Assembly (NCBI GenBank): GCA_963575745.1
Contig: CAUYUJ010017904.1
Coordinates: 155,694 to 211,507 of the forward strand
Source: Prorocentrum cordatum
Taxonomy: Eukaryota; Sar; Dinophyceae; Prorocentrales; Prorocentraceae
DNA length: 55,814 nucleotides
Direction of reading: 5' to 3'
The notes under the pieces were generated by a model, which ran no database searches, was not told the DNA's origin, and worked only from the letters and a program-made list of their open reading frames with translations. The position numbers and the translations under genes were made by a program. The stretch's first letter is position 1. Every line of letters starts with the position of its first letter. Positions 39,506 through 49,699 of this stretch are shown here, one piece after another.

Positions 39506-39705
39506 AAAGCCGACGAGGCAGGCAGCCGGCGGGACCCGCCGAAGCCCCAGGGGGAGTTTTTTTTGGGGAAAAAGAATCAAAACCCAAACCGAAATAATTT
39601 GACATGCCAGGCACCCTTGCGATGAATCGACAGGGGGAGGCGGATTTGGTGGCCTTCGGACCATCCCGCCGCCGTGCCTGAGTCGTGGATCCGAGTCCTC
39701 TTGGA
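39506..39705. other. Unique stretch, no gene
   Basis: Contains a T8 run and CCGGCGGGACCCGCCGAAG, a small hairpin. No coding signal is recognised. Confidence 0.45.
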
Positions 39706-39885
39706 TGTATACAGTGTTCATTTTTCATTCTTCAGAAGTTCTTTGATTTCTTGGGGGCCAAGATCCTTTCATTTTGAATTGTTCTATCCTGGGCCTCTTC
39801 CTGGCCACTAGGGGGTCAGGAACAATTAGAAACGAGCACAATTAGAAATGAGCGCGATTAGAAACGAACGACGTGTGCATAGGGT
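39706..39885 (+). repeat. Dispersed foldback-containing repeat V, copy 2
   Basis: Matches 16353-16530 from GTATACAGTGTTCA to GAACGACGTGT. The hairpin stem shows a base change that keeps pairing as G-T (GGTCAGG in place of GGCCAGG). It is followed directly by a G-run family array. Confidence 0.8.
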
Positions 39886-40150
39886 TCTCCATGGGTGCCT
39901 TCTCGGAGTTCTCTTGGAGGGCTCCTGGGGTCCCCTTGGGAGGCCTCAGGGTTCCCTGGGGCCTCCTGCGGGGCCTGGGGCCTCTCGGAGGCATCTTGGC
40001 GGCCTGCCGGGAGCCTCCGGGGTCCGTTTGGGGCGGGGGGCCTGAAATGTCTGTTCGTGCCCCCCCCTTGGGAACGTCTGGAAGCCCTCCTGGGGGCCTC
40101 TTGAGCCGTCTTGGGAGTGATCTTGGGGGCCTCTCGTGCTGCATCGGGGC
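39886..40150 (+). repeat. G-run repeat family, copy 5
   Basis: CTCCTGGGGTCCCCTTGGGA and similar 10-12 bp units, ending near TCGTGCTGCATCGGGGCGTC. Confidence 0.75.
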
Positions 40151-40560
40151 GTCAGAAGGGGGGGAGGCGGTAACTAGGCACCTTCATCTGCGCGTAGCGC
40201 CGCAGTCTCTGGCCCTGCACATGCACACTGCACGTGCGGGTCTCCACATTCTGGCCTTTGGCCAGTGGTCGAAGCCAAAACCATCACGCTTCGTGGTTTG
40301 GCGCTCCTGGGGCCCGTGGAGGGCTCGCATAGCCCAGAAGCGGCGAAGAAACGTCCAGGATCCTTGTCTTCCAGGTGCTAAAACCTTTCTCCCGTCCCTG
40401 GAGGCCTCGCCCTGCACCCCCCTCACACGGATCGTGCTTCACAGGGACCCGAACTCCATACATTTTGTGGCGCGTCGTACAGGAGGAGATGGCCACATCG
40501 TGTGCTACACGCAAGCGTACACGGTTGGGGGCTGGGCCTTCCCCCGGGCGTTTTTCAATA
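40151..40560. other. Unique region, no gene assigned
   Basis: Plus frame 39873-40604 continues through from the repeat; no domain is recognised. Confidence 0.4.
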
Positions 40561-40713
40561 AGGGGCCACGTGCGAACCCTACCCCCGCCCCCCATGATTT
40601 CTGAGGGGGAGGGTGGGGTCCACTATGTTCGGGAGCTCCCGAGCGAAGTGAACTCCACTCTCCCCCTCAGAAATCGTGGGGGGGGTATGGGGTAGGGTTC
40701 GCACGTGGCCCCC
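40561..40713. repeat. 153-bp foldback with ~70-bp arms
   Basis: The left arm AGGGGCCACGTGCGAACCCT (40561) onward is complementary to the right arm ending AGGGTTCGCACGTGGCCCCC (40695-40712). GATTTCTGAGGGGGAG and CTCCCCCTCAGAAATC pair internally. The centre holds the perfect palindrome TCGGGAGCTCCCGA (about 40629). Almost the whole element folds into one stem, as in MITEs. Confidence 0.85.
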
Positions 40714-41575
40714 TACTCAAGACGTGGAATATTTAAGTGCCCTGCTGCCTGCTGCCTCCCTTTTTCCCGAGGCCTCGCCTTTCGGAGCCTGGACGGCATC
40801 TCCCTGACGCTGCAGCCTGGCCCGGCCAGCGGCCTCGTGCAGGCCGGGGCCCGCCGCGGGGGAGGCGTCGTCGACGACGAAGGCTGGCGATGGCGGCGGC
40901 TGGGAGGGGGGGGAGGAGGGGCAGGACGGAACGAGGAGTGGCAGGAGGAGGAGGAGGAGGAGGAGGAGGAGGAGGAGGAGGAGGAGGAGGAGGAGGAGGA
41001 GGAAGAGGATTTCCAGGATTGCCGCCATCACAGCAGTGATTCGAAATAAGCACCCCCTGAACACGATGAGCAGCGCGGCTACGAGGGACAGGAGGCCCAC
41101 GCGTGGAGCCCGCCAAGAAGCTTGTGCAACACGAGAAAACGTGATACCGCAAATGAGCCCCCCCATCATTAAGATGTTCATTCCTTTCTGGCCAAACCGC
41201 CAAGAGCGGAACAGGCGACACGCACTTTGGCGCGCCGCGCGCAGCACGCCCCTTGGTGCGCCGCGCGTTCTGACAATTCCGAGGCGGCGGGCGCACTGTC
41301 CTCACATAACGACACGCCACTCGGCGTGCCGCCCCGATAAGCCACCCGAAGGGCGCCACTCCCTCGGGCGACCGCACAACCCCACGCACGCCAGGGCGGG
41401 GGACCCTGACCGTGCGAAGAATGGGTGTGGATCCATCATGAGCCCCCTGCAGGGGACCCCCCACCCGCCCAGGGGCACGCGGTGTACGTGCCGGGCCACC
41501 GCAAGGGGTGGGAAAACATGGCGACGAGGGGTAATGTTCTCTCCCCCTGGCCCTCTACGGGCAAACAGGGGTGAC
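40714..41575. other. GC-rich region with a GGA tract, no gene assigned
   Basis: GGA units occupy 40940-41010. The rest is unique. A GCGCGCCGCGCG element occurs twice near 41230 and 41258. Plus frame 41036-41974 is open but featureless. Confidence 0.45.
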
Positions 41576-41800
41576 GATCGGGCTGCAACCCGCCTGTTTC
41601 CCTGGGACGCCCGAGGGCACCCAGTGGCACAGGTGCCAGGAGGAGGAGGAGGAGGAGGAGGAGGAGGAGGAGGAGGAGGAGGAGGAGGAGGAGGAGGAGG
41701 AGGAGGAGGTGGAGGTGGAGGAGGAGGAGGAGGAGGAGGAGGAGGAGGAGGAGGAGGAGGAGGAGGAGGAGGAGGAGGAGGAGGAGGAGTAGGAGGAGGA
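41576..41800. repeat. Dispersed leader P plus GGA tract, copy 1
   Basis: GGGACGCCCGAGGGCACCCA then GTGGCACAGGTGCCAGG (41605-41641) runs into GGA units to about 41800. The same leader and GGA join occurs at 46797-46980. Confidence 0.85.
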
Positions 41801-42109
41801 GGAGCTCTGTCTGACGTGCTGACGTGTAGAGATTCCGGCCTGCTGGACGCCGCTCGAATTCTTTACGCTTCGCGTATCCCCACCAGCCCATCTCACAGCA
41901 GCAACTCTTGCGAAGCATGCGACAGTCGTGTTTTTTACCTAACAGCGAAGACTGATAGGTTTCTAGTGGGGTAACAAAGAGAGCAGCACATTACTCCACA
42001 GGGGGGTCTGGGCAGCCGTTGGGGAGCCGTTGGGGGGCCGTTGGGGGGCCGTTGGGGGGCCGTTGGGGATTGCCGGGGAACCTCGTTTTTCGCAAACAGT
42101 CACACACTT
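41801..42109. other. Unique stretch with GCCGTTGGGGG repeat, no gene
   Basis: Five near-perfect GCCGTTGGGGG units occur at 42012-42069. Confidence 0.55.
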
Positions 42110-42432
42110 CGTGCTCTTCGACCTCCCAGAACTCCATTCTTCGACCTCCCAGAACTCCATTCCCGGGCCACATTCTGAATGCCCGGAGCCAACTGTAGGC
42201 CACTTCGTGGTCTTCGAGTTCCCAGAATTCCATGTCCTGTGGCATGATTCCATTCCCGGGAGTTTGGATGCCCGGAGCCAACTGTAGGCCACTTCGTGGT
42301 CTTCGAGTTCCCAGAACTCCATTCCTGGGCATGATTTTGAATGCCCGGAGCCAACTGTAGGCCACTTCGTGTCTTCGAGTTCCCAGAACTCCATTCCCGG
42401 GCCACATTTTGATGCCGGAGCCAACTGTAATT
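42110..42432. repeat. ~72-87 bp tandem repeat (CCGGAGCCAACTGTA)
   Basis: The unit start CCGGAGCCAACTGTA occurs at about 42185, 42272, 42344 and 42416. Each unit carries TTCGAGTTCCCAGAA and CCATTCCCGGG. Copies upstream of 42185 are partial. Confidence 0.85.
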
Positions 42433-44232
42433 CCTGATGCTGAGCTGAGGCAGGCTGAGGCAGGCTGAGGCTGAGGCCGAAGCTTTTGAATGCTGAGGCA
42501 GGCTGATGCTGCGGCTGAGGCAGGCTGAGGCTGAGGCAGGCTGAGGCTGAGGCCGAGGCTGAAGGCAGACTCAGGCTGAGGCTGAAGCAGGCTGAGGCTG
42601 AGGCTGAGGCAGGCTGAGGCTGAGGCTGAGGCAGGCTGATGCTGAGGCAGGCTGAGGCTGAGGCTGAGGCTGATGCAGGCTGAGGCCGAGGCAGGCGGAG
42701 GCTGAGGCCGAGGCTGAAGGCAGACTGATGCTGAGGCTGAAGCAGGCTGAGGCTGAGGCTGAGGCAGGCTGAGGCTGAGGCTGAGGCAGGCTGATGCTGA
42801 GGAAGGCTGAGGCTGAGGCTGAGGCTGAGGCTGATGCAGGCTGAGGCTGAGGCAGGCTGAGGCTGAGGCCGAGGCTGAAGGCAGACTGAGGCTGAGGCTG
42901 AAGCAGACTGAGGCTGAGGGTGAGGCAGGCTGAGGCTGAGGCTGAGGCAGGCTGATGCTGAGGCAGGCTGAGGCTGAGGCTGAGGCTGATGCAGGCTGAG
43001 GCTGAGGCAGGCTGAGACTGAAGCCGAGGCTGAAGGCAGATTGAGGCTGAGGCTGAAGCAGGCCGAGGCTGAGGCTGAGGCTGAGACAGGCTGAGGCTGA
43101 GGCTGAGGCAGGCTGATGCTGAGGCAGGCTGAGGCTGAGGCTGAGGCAGGCTGAGGCTGAGGCAGCCTGAGGCTGAGGCCGAGGCTGAAGGCAGACTGAG
43201 GCTGAGTCTGAAGCAGGCTGAGGCTGAGGCTGAGGCAGGCTGAGGCTGAGGCTGAGGCAGGCTGATGCTGAGCCAGGCTGAGGCTGAGGCTGAGGCTGAA
43301 GCAGGCTGAGGCTGAGACTGAGGCCGTGGCCGAGGCCGAGGCTGAAGGCAGACTGATGCTGAGGCTGAAGCAGGCTGAGGCTGAGGCTGAGGCAGGCTGA
43401 GGCTGAGGCTGAGGCAGGCTGATGCTGAGCCAGGCTGAGGCTGAGGCTGAGGCTGAAGCAGGCCGAGGCTGAGGCTGAGACTGAGGCCGAGGCCGAGGCC
43501 GAGGCTGAAGGCAGACTGATGCTGAGGCTGAAGCAGGCTGAGGCTGAGGCTGAGGCAGGCTGAGGCTGAGGCCGAGGCAGGCTGATGCTGAGGCAGTCTG
43601 AGGCTGAGGCTGAGGCTGATGCAGGCTGAGGCTGAAGCAGGCTGAGGCTGAGGCCGAGGCTGAAGGCAGACTGAGGCTGAGGCTGAAGCAGGCTGAGGAT
43701 GAGGCAGAGGCAGGCTGAGGCTGAGGCAGGCTGATGCTGAGGCAGGCTGAGGCTGAGGCTGAGGCTGATGCAGGCTGAGGCTGAGGCAGGCTGAGGCTGA
43801 GGCCGAGGCTGAAGGCAGACTGAGGCTGAGGCTGAAGCAGGCTGAGGCTGAGCAGGCTGAGGCTGAGGCTGAGGCTGAGGCAGGCTGATGCTGAGGCAGG
43901 CTGAGGCTGAGGCTGAGGCTGATGCAGGCTGAGGCTGAGGCAGGCTGAGGCTGAGGCCGAGGCTGAAGGCAGACTGAGGCTGAGGATGAAGCAGGCTGAG
44001 GCTGAGGCTGAGGCTGAGGCTGAGGCTGAGGCTGAGGCTGGCTGATGCTGAGGCAGGCTGAGGCTGAGGCTGAGGCAGGCTCAGGCTGAGGCAGGCTGAG
44101 GCTGAGGCCGAGGCTGCAGGCAGACTGAGGCTGATGCAGGAGCAGGCTGAGGCTGAGGCTGAGGCAGGCGGAAGCTGAGGCTGAGGCTGATGCTGAGGCA
44201 GGCTGAGGCTGAGGCTGAGGCTAATGCAGGCC
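42433..44232. repeat. Higher-order minisatellite: GAGGCT hexamers in ~155-bp blocks
   Basis: 1.8 kb of GAGGCT, GAGGCA and GATGCT hexamers. A marker GAAGGCAGACTGA recurs at 42561, 42716, 42877, 43032, 43187, 43344, 43507, 43662, 43811 and 43965, with a variant at about 44116. Spacing is 149-163 bp, mostly 155. Eleven blocks share the same internal order of hexamer variants. The 751-codon minus frame (44246-41991), rich in Ser, Leu, Pro and Gln, is open only because the hexamer lacks stops. Confidence 0.95.
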
Positions 44233-44524
44233 ACTGCGACTGTCATCGCGAATGCGACTACGACTGCGAGAACAGCAGAACTCTACAACTGGATTCTCAT
44301 CTGAATCTTAAGGGGGATGCTTCCAGATATGCTCCTACACATCGCTGTTAGGTTGCTTTGCGGGGATAAAATCAGGGCGTGTGTCCGCTTGGCCAGCATA
44401 TCTCCCCTGACCTTCCTCTTACGCATGCCTCCTTCTACATCTCCTTGTCGGGGGAGCGGGAGAAGGACGAGGCGGAGGAGGAGGGAGAGAAAGGCCGTCT
44501 CGTGATTTTGAATCGTTGGGGTTT
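44233..44524. other. Short unique stretch, no gene
   Basis: No feature recognised. It separates two minisatellites. Confidence 0.45.
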
Positions 44525-44990
44525 TCTCGTTCCTGGTGTGAGTCGTTCGGGCCCTTCTTTTGAGCGTGCAAGTCGTTCGTGGCTCTTCGTGAGTGTTTGG
44601 AGTCGTTCGGGCTCTTAGTTCCTGGTGTTCCATGTGTGGTCGTTTCGGGATTCTCGTGGTGTGAGTCGTTCGGGGCCCGCGTCGTGGTGTGAGTCGTTCG
44701 GGCCTTCTAGTGAGTGTGAGTGTTCGGGGCCCCCCTCATCCTGGTGTGTGTCGTCGGCCCCTCGTCCTGGTGTGAGATCGTCGGGCTCCTCGTGGTGTGA
44801 GTCCTTCGGGGGCCCGCGTCGTGGCCTGTGAGTCGTTCGGGCTCTGTGGTGTGAGTCGGTTCGGGCGCCTCGTCCTGGTTGTGAGTCGTTTCGGGCCCCT
44901 CTTGTGGTGTGGTGGGAGTCGTTCGGGCTCTTTCGTGGTGTGAGTCGTTCGGGCCCCTAGTCCGTGCGTGTGAGTCGTTCGGGCTCCTCG
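44525..44990. repeat. GTGAGTCGTTCGGGC minisatellite
   Basis: Degenerate units of about 25-35 bp containing GTGTGAGTCGTTCGGGC and a variable CCTCGTCCT or CCCGCGTCGT joint, at least twelve copies. Directly followed by a G-run family array. Confidence 0.9.
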
Positions 44991-45245
44991 TGGGGCCTCT
45001 TGGGGGCACCTTGGAGCCTCTGGGGGCCTCTTGGGGGCCTCTTTCTTGGGGCCCTCTTGGGGGGCCTCTTTTGGGGCCTAGTTGGGGTCTCTTGGGGCCT
45101 CTTGGGGGCCTCTTGGGGGCCTCTTGGGGGCCTCTTGGGGCCTCTTGGGGGCCTCTTGGGGGCCTCTTGGATGCCTCTTGGGGGCCTCCTGGGGGCCTCT
45201 TGGGGCCATCTTGGGGCCTCTTGCGACCTCCTGAGAAGCGCAAAT
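44985..45245 (+). repeat. G-run repeat family, copy 6 (most regular)
   Basis: Perfect CCTCTTGGGGG 11-mers dominate (45090-45200), with occasional 10-mers. It ends in a spacer with GAAGCGCAAATGAGCG and CCAAAACCTTCGTAAACTCAA followed by TGATGTTG, as in the 38-39 kb spacers (first 20 bases of the second element are diagnostic). Confidence 0.9.
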
Positions 45246-45924
45246 GAGCGCTGCCCCCTGATAAGGACAACATGAGTCCAAAACCTTCGTAAACTCAATG
45301 ATGTTGCTATGAAGGAAGATGAGCGCGGCCCCCTCAGGAGGCCAAAATGGGGCCAAAACCGTAGTAAAATCAATGATTTTGGCTTCAAAGAAGGGGGGAG
45401 TGTTTTTTTTTCTCAGTCCCCCCGTCGGGGGCAGAATCCTCGTGAGGGGTGTCGTGTTTTAGCCCTCCCAGGGGTCGAAATTTACCCCCCCTGACGACCC
45501 GCGAAACCTCCTCTCCAGGCCCAGGGGGAGGGGGTAGGGGGAGGGGTAAACCCCTCCCCGAAGAGGAAGAAGGGGGGTTGGGGGGTTGAGAACAGAGAGA
45601 GCCCCCTAAACCACTCACGCCCAAAGGGCTGGTGGGATTGCTGGTGGTCATGGGTGCCAGGTTTCCACGGCTGGGCCTTTTGGGGCCCTTTGTCTTGGGG
45701 TCGACGGGTTCCTGCCTACGCTCCCCCCCCCCTGCGGCCTCCCTCTTTTCCTGCTCTTTCTCTCTTCCTCCATGTGTCTCCCCTCTTGGGGGGGGTGCGT
45801 TGGCGGGTTCCTGTTCTGGTTCTGGGGTGTCTTGGGTTTCCCTGGGTTCCCGCATCGATTCTGTATCGGTGTCCCGCCCTGTCTCGCCTTCTTCCTGTTG
45901 TTTAGGCGTCGACCGTCTCTGCCT
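45246..45924. other. Unique region with hairpin repeat W, copy 2
   Basis: 45550-45660 carries CCCCTCCCCGAAGAGGAAG then GGGGGGTTGGGGGG and GCCCAAAGGGCTGGTGGGAT, matching the order of 16785-16870. The rest shows no gene. Confidence 0.5.
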
Positions 45925-46015
45925 TAGTATGAATGAATGAATGAATCAATGAATCAATGAATGAATGAATGGATGAATGAATGAATGAATGAATGAATGA
46001 CTGAATGAATACATG
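45925..46015. repeat. GAAT tetranucleotide repeat
   Basis: About 20 GAAT/CAAT/GGAT units, unlike the trinucleotide tracts elsewhere. Confidence 0.97.
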
Positions 46016-46389
46016 AGGAGGAGGAGATGTAGGAGGAGGAGGAGGAGGAGGAGGAGGAGGAGGAGGTTGAGGAGGAGGAGGAGTAGGGGAGGAGGAAGGG
46101 GGTGAGAGGAGGATGAGGAGGAGACGGCCAGAGGAGGAGGAGGAGGAGGAGGAGGAGGCGGAGGAGGCAGGAGGAGGAGGGGGAGGGGGGGATAGGGGAA
46201 GGGGGGAGGTGGGAGGAGGAGGAGGTGAGGAGGAGGAGGAGGAGGAGGAGGAGGAGGAGGAGCGCGGAGGAGGAGGAGGAGTGAGGAGGAGGAGGAGGGC
46301 AGAAGAGGAGGGAGCGAGGATAAAAGAGGAGGACGAAGACGGAGGAGGAATGAGGAGAGGAGGAAAAAGGAGGAAAAGGAGGAGGAAGG
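46016..46389. repeat. GGA-rich tract
   Basis: GGA, GAA and GGC units with GGAGGAGTGAGG-type interruptions. Confidence 0.95.
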
Positions 46390-46800
46390 AGGTCTATACA
46401 GCAGACAATCACTATCATATACTTTTGTACTTTTTTTTTTTTAGAGGGGGGCGGATGATGGATGAGGATGACGACGAGGAGGAGGAGGAGGAGGAGGAGG
46501 AGGAGGAGGCGGAGGAGGAGGGGAGGAGGAGGGAGGAGGAGGAGGAGGAGGAGGTGAGGGCAGGGGAGGAGGAGGAGGAGAGTGAGGAGACATAAGAATG
46601 ATGGCGTAGGAGGGGGAGCAGGAGGAGGAAATGGAGGAGGAGGGGATGAGGAGGAGGAGGAGGAGGAGGAGGAGGAGGCGCGGCCGCATGCACCTGCCTC
46701 AGCCGCCTTGGCAAGGGCAGCTCCAAGCTTGAACGCGGCCTGCTTTTATCGGGGGCCACGCAACAGATTCCGACGATGATATCCTGCAGCGTGGCGATCG
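46390..46800. repeat. Duplicated unit D, copy 1
   Basis: Begins GAGGTCTATACAGCAGACAA and TTTTGTACTTTT, then a GGA tract, then GCGCGGCCGCATGCACCTGC (46678), ending GATATCCTGCAGCGTGG (46779-46795). It matches 47207-47597 in order and at about 93% identity in the last 115 bases. Confidence 0.9.
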
Positions 46801-47206
46801 GGCCACAAGCCGCCTGTTTTTCTGGGACGCCCGAGGGCACCCAGTGGCACAGGTGCCAGGAGGAGGAGGAGGAGGAGGAGGAGGAGGAGGGAGAGGAGGG
46901 GGAGGAGGCGGAGGCGCGGAAGGTTTGAGGAGGAGGAGGAGGAGGAGGAGGAGGAGGAGGAGGAGGAGGAGGGAGGAGGAGGGGGTGAGAGGAGGATGAG
47001 GAGGAGGAGGAGGAGGACGGAGAGGAGAGGAGGAGGAGAGGAGGGGCGGAGAGAGGAGGAGGAAAAGGAGGAGGAGGAGGAGGAGGAGGAGGAGCACAGA
47101 AGGCGGAGGAGGTGGAGGATGAGGAGGAGGAGGAGGAGGAGGAGGAGGACGGAGGAGAAGGAGGGGGGAGCGAGGAGGGGAACTGGAGGAGGAGGAGGAG
47201 GAGAGG
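46801..47206. repeat. Leader P copy 2 and GGA-rich tract
   Basis: GGGACGCCCGAGGGCACCCA at 46824 runs into GGA units as at 41.6 kb. GGA-rich sequence continues to the start of unit D copy 2. Confidence 0.9.
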
Positions 47207-47597
47207 AGGTCTATACAGCAAAAATCACTATCATTATACTTTTGTACATTTTTAGAGGGAGGATGAGGAGGAAGAGGAGGAGGAGGAGGACGAGGAGCAG
47301 GAGGAGGAGGAGGAGAGGAGGAGAGGAGGAGGAGGAGGAGGAGGAGAGGAGGAGGAGGAGGGGGGGCAGGAGGGGAGGAGGAGGAGGAGGAGGAGGAGGA
47401 GGGGCAGGAAGGAGAAGGAGGAGGAGGAGGCGGAGCAGGAGGTGGAAAAGGAGGAGGAGGAGGAGGAGGAGGAGGAGGCGCGGCCGCATGCACCTGCCTC
47501 AGCCGCCCTGGCAAGGGCAGCTCCAAGCTTGAACACGGCCTGCTTTTAGCGGGGACCACGCAACAGATTCCGACGAGGATATCCTGCAGCGTGGAGC
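47207..47597. repeat. Duplicated unit D, copy 2
   Basis: GAGGTCTATACAGCAAAAAT, a GGA tract, GCGCGGCCGCATGCACCTGC (47477) and GATATCCTGCAGCGTGG at the end. On the minus strand this unit begins exactly where the coiled-coil gene's protein-like sequence stops (CTGCAG|GATATC), so it may be intron or insertion. Confidence 0.85.
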
Positions 47598-48387
47598 TGA
47601 ATGGGCCTTTCATTTTGTCGAAGTCCTGCTCGACAGCCTCCTCGTACTGCTCCACTGTTTCCTGGAGCTCAGTGCTCACCTGCGCGCGGAGCTGAGGGCA
47701 CCCTTCATGTCGGCGCTCTGCTCGACACTCTCCTCAATATGCTCCGCTTGTTCCTCCAGCTGCTTCTTGGTGTTGCCGATGTCCAGCTTGAGGTTGGCCA
47801 GCTGTTCCTTCAGCTCGTCGTTGACCTTGTCAAGGTCTTTCGTGCGATCTGCCAGGTGTGCCTGCATCTTCTCCTGCAGCGTGGAGCTGCATGCGCCCTT
47901 CAACATGACCTTCACCTCAGCCTCTTCCACGTGTTCCTTCAGCTGCTTCTTGATGGCGTTGATCTCCTGGGTGAGTTTGGCCGGTTGCACCCTCGTCTCG
48001 TTGACGATTGCGGTGTTGGTGAAGTTGGTAATCTTGTCACGATCTGTTTTGTCCACGGCTTTCTGTTCTTTCAACTTGCGGTAGACTTGGTCAAGGTCTA
48101 TCTTGGTGGCCGCCGTCTGCGTCTTCACCTCGTCTCGGGTCTTCTCTAGGTCCTTAGTGTGCACCTTGTCGTCCTGCCGCACATTCATGAAGCTCTTCTG
48201 GCCCTGCTCTTTCGAGATATTGTCGAACTGGGAGCCTCCGAGCACAGGGGACTCCTCCTTCAACGCGCTCTCGTTGGCATCATTGCGCTCTTCAAGTCCG
48301 CTCTTGCACGAGACGTACTCCACAGCCTTGGGCTCCATGGCATATTGCAGCAGCTTCTGGGACGTATCGGTCGATGACTCTACCTAG
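47590..48387 (-). CDS. Coiled-coil protein exon, function unknown
   Basis: The minus frame starts after an apparent acceptor GACTAG|G (about 48387) and reads a charged helical protein: LEKTRDEVKTQTAATKIDLD, then INAIKKQLKEHVEEAEVKVM, then DELKEQLANLKLDIGNTKKQ. It is Lys/Glu/Gln-rich with heptad-like spacing and almost no Pro after residue 40, typical of a long coiled coil. A short segment, KGACSSTLQEK, recurs as KGPFSSTLQD near the end. At about 47670 the frame shifts once (SSAR to QVSTELQETVEQYEEAV). The first ATG is at 48338; the true start is probably in another exon. No family recognised. Confidence 0.55.
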
Positions 48388-48849
48388 TCGTCTTCCTCTT
48401 CTATCACCTGGAGGTCGCCAACTAAGTATTCGACAGGAGAGCCTTGACGACGCCCTTGTGCCGCAGTTTCAGATTGTTCGCTGCTCGTCATCCCCATGCC
48501 CAGCGTCAAGAAGGCGGCGACGGTATGGTTGTGAAGCTCCACGTCCAGCCCCGTCCTTGTCTGTGGTGCGAATCACCGCCAGCGGCATCATCTTGTTGGC
48601 CATCGTGTATTTTGAACGCGGTGCTGCGGCGCACCGCGTCGACCAGCAGCACGTGGTCGATGCCCCGCGCCGCCGTCTTCGAGCCGCGGCTGACCACCTC
48701 GGCATGAGGCCCCAGGACGACGAGCCCCGCGCACGGGCCTCTCGTGGCTTGAGAGGAGGAGGCGGAGGAGGAGGACCAGCGTAGACCCGAGACCCACCAG
48801 CGATGTTGGAGTACACCTTCCTCCAAGCTCCCTCTCCGCATGCCCCTAC
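48388..48849 (-). CDS. Candidate upstream exon, unrecognised
   Basis: The minus frame 48865-48506 contains GPCAGLVVLGPHAEVVSRGS and GIDHVLLVDAVRRSTAFKIH, a protein-like stretch between less convincing ends. It lies upstream of the coiled-coil exon on the same strand and could belong to the same gene. Borders are estimated. The overlapping plus frame 48374-48784 is less balanced. Confidence 0.3.
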
Positions 48850-49690
48850 AAGGGTTCACTTTCAATCAGGGGCGTGCCCCGTTGGGGGACAAGCGTGTGA
48901 TAATCCTGAGGCGTGCCAAAGTACCATTCTCAGGAATTCGACGCCGCGGATCAACTTGGCTGTTGCGTCTTGGCGATCCTGAACCGTGCCAGAACATCAA
49001 TCCTGGAGCTTCAACACCGCGAGTCAACGTAACGGTTGCGACCTGACAACCCTGAACCGCTTCAAAAACACATTCCTGTACAGTAGCCATGAGAACCAGC
49101 CAAACTCTTGCAAATGTTTGAAACGAATGAGAGCGGCACTAAGGCGAGAGCCACAGTTTGAAGAGGAACCGCCCTCAACCCGTGAAGCTCTTGCAAAGTT
49201 TAATTCGAATGTGCGCGGCGCAAAGGCGAGAACTACATGTTGAAAACCACCTGCCCTCAACCTGCGAAAGTCTTGCAAGTGGTTAAATTGAGTGTGCACG
49301 GCGTTAAGGCGAGACACAAATTTTGAAAACGGCATGTCCTCATCCGCAACATTCGTGCTATTATTTGGTACGTATGTGCGCGGTGCTGAGGCGAGGGCCA
49401 CATTTTGAAAACGATCCGCTCTCAACCCGTGAAGTTTTTGCAAACTGTTGAAACGAATGCGCGCGTCGCTCAGGCGAGAGCCATATTTTGAAAATGTCCC
49501 GCCCTCACTCCGTGAAGCTCTTGCACATGTTTAAGACGGGTTCTCTCGGCGCTGAGGCGGGAGCCACTTTTGGGAAGCGACCCGCCCTGGTTGCCAGTTT
49601 TCAAGATTCATGCTCACAAGCAGTAAGGAACTCTAAGGCGAAACGCCCGGCCCGCCTTCCCGATTGCCTCGGGGTGCGACAGAGAGAAGT
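48850..49690. repeat. Composite tandem array, copy 3 (best preserved)
   Basis: Three 72-74 bp units (markers CCTGAGGCGTGCCAAAG, CCTGAACCGTGCCAGAAC and CCTGAACCGCTTCAAAAAC, starting about 48905, 48979 and 49051) are followed by six 82-83 bp units with markers at 49125, 49207, 49290, 49372, 49455 and 49538. Each unit includes GGCGAGAGCCACATTTTGAA-like and CCGCCCTCAACCCGTGAAG-like blocks. It closes with GGCGAAACGCCCGGCCCGCC at 49639 and a GGTGCGACAG motif shared with copy 1. Confidence 0.9.
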
Positions 49691-49699
49691 TGTTCATAA

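Noticed and set aside
41991-44246. 751-codon minus-strand open frame rich in Ser, Leu, Pro and Gln
   Set aside because: It follows the stop-free GAGGCT hexamer array. The ~155-bp block is not a multiple of three, so the peptide does not repeat in step with the DNA, and no non-repetitive domain is attached.
44985-45245. Lys/Arg/Pro-rich minus frames over G-run arrays, resembling histone H1-like tails
   Set aside because: The 11-bp period shifts the frame every unit, all frames are open, and the same composition appears at every array of the family.
46441-47679. Repeated peptide GICCV-P-KSRP-SSLELPLP in two copies as a protein domain
   Set aside because: Encoded by duplicated unit D. Most differences between copies change the amino acid, which argues against selection on the peptide.
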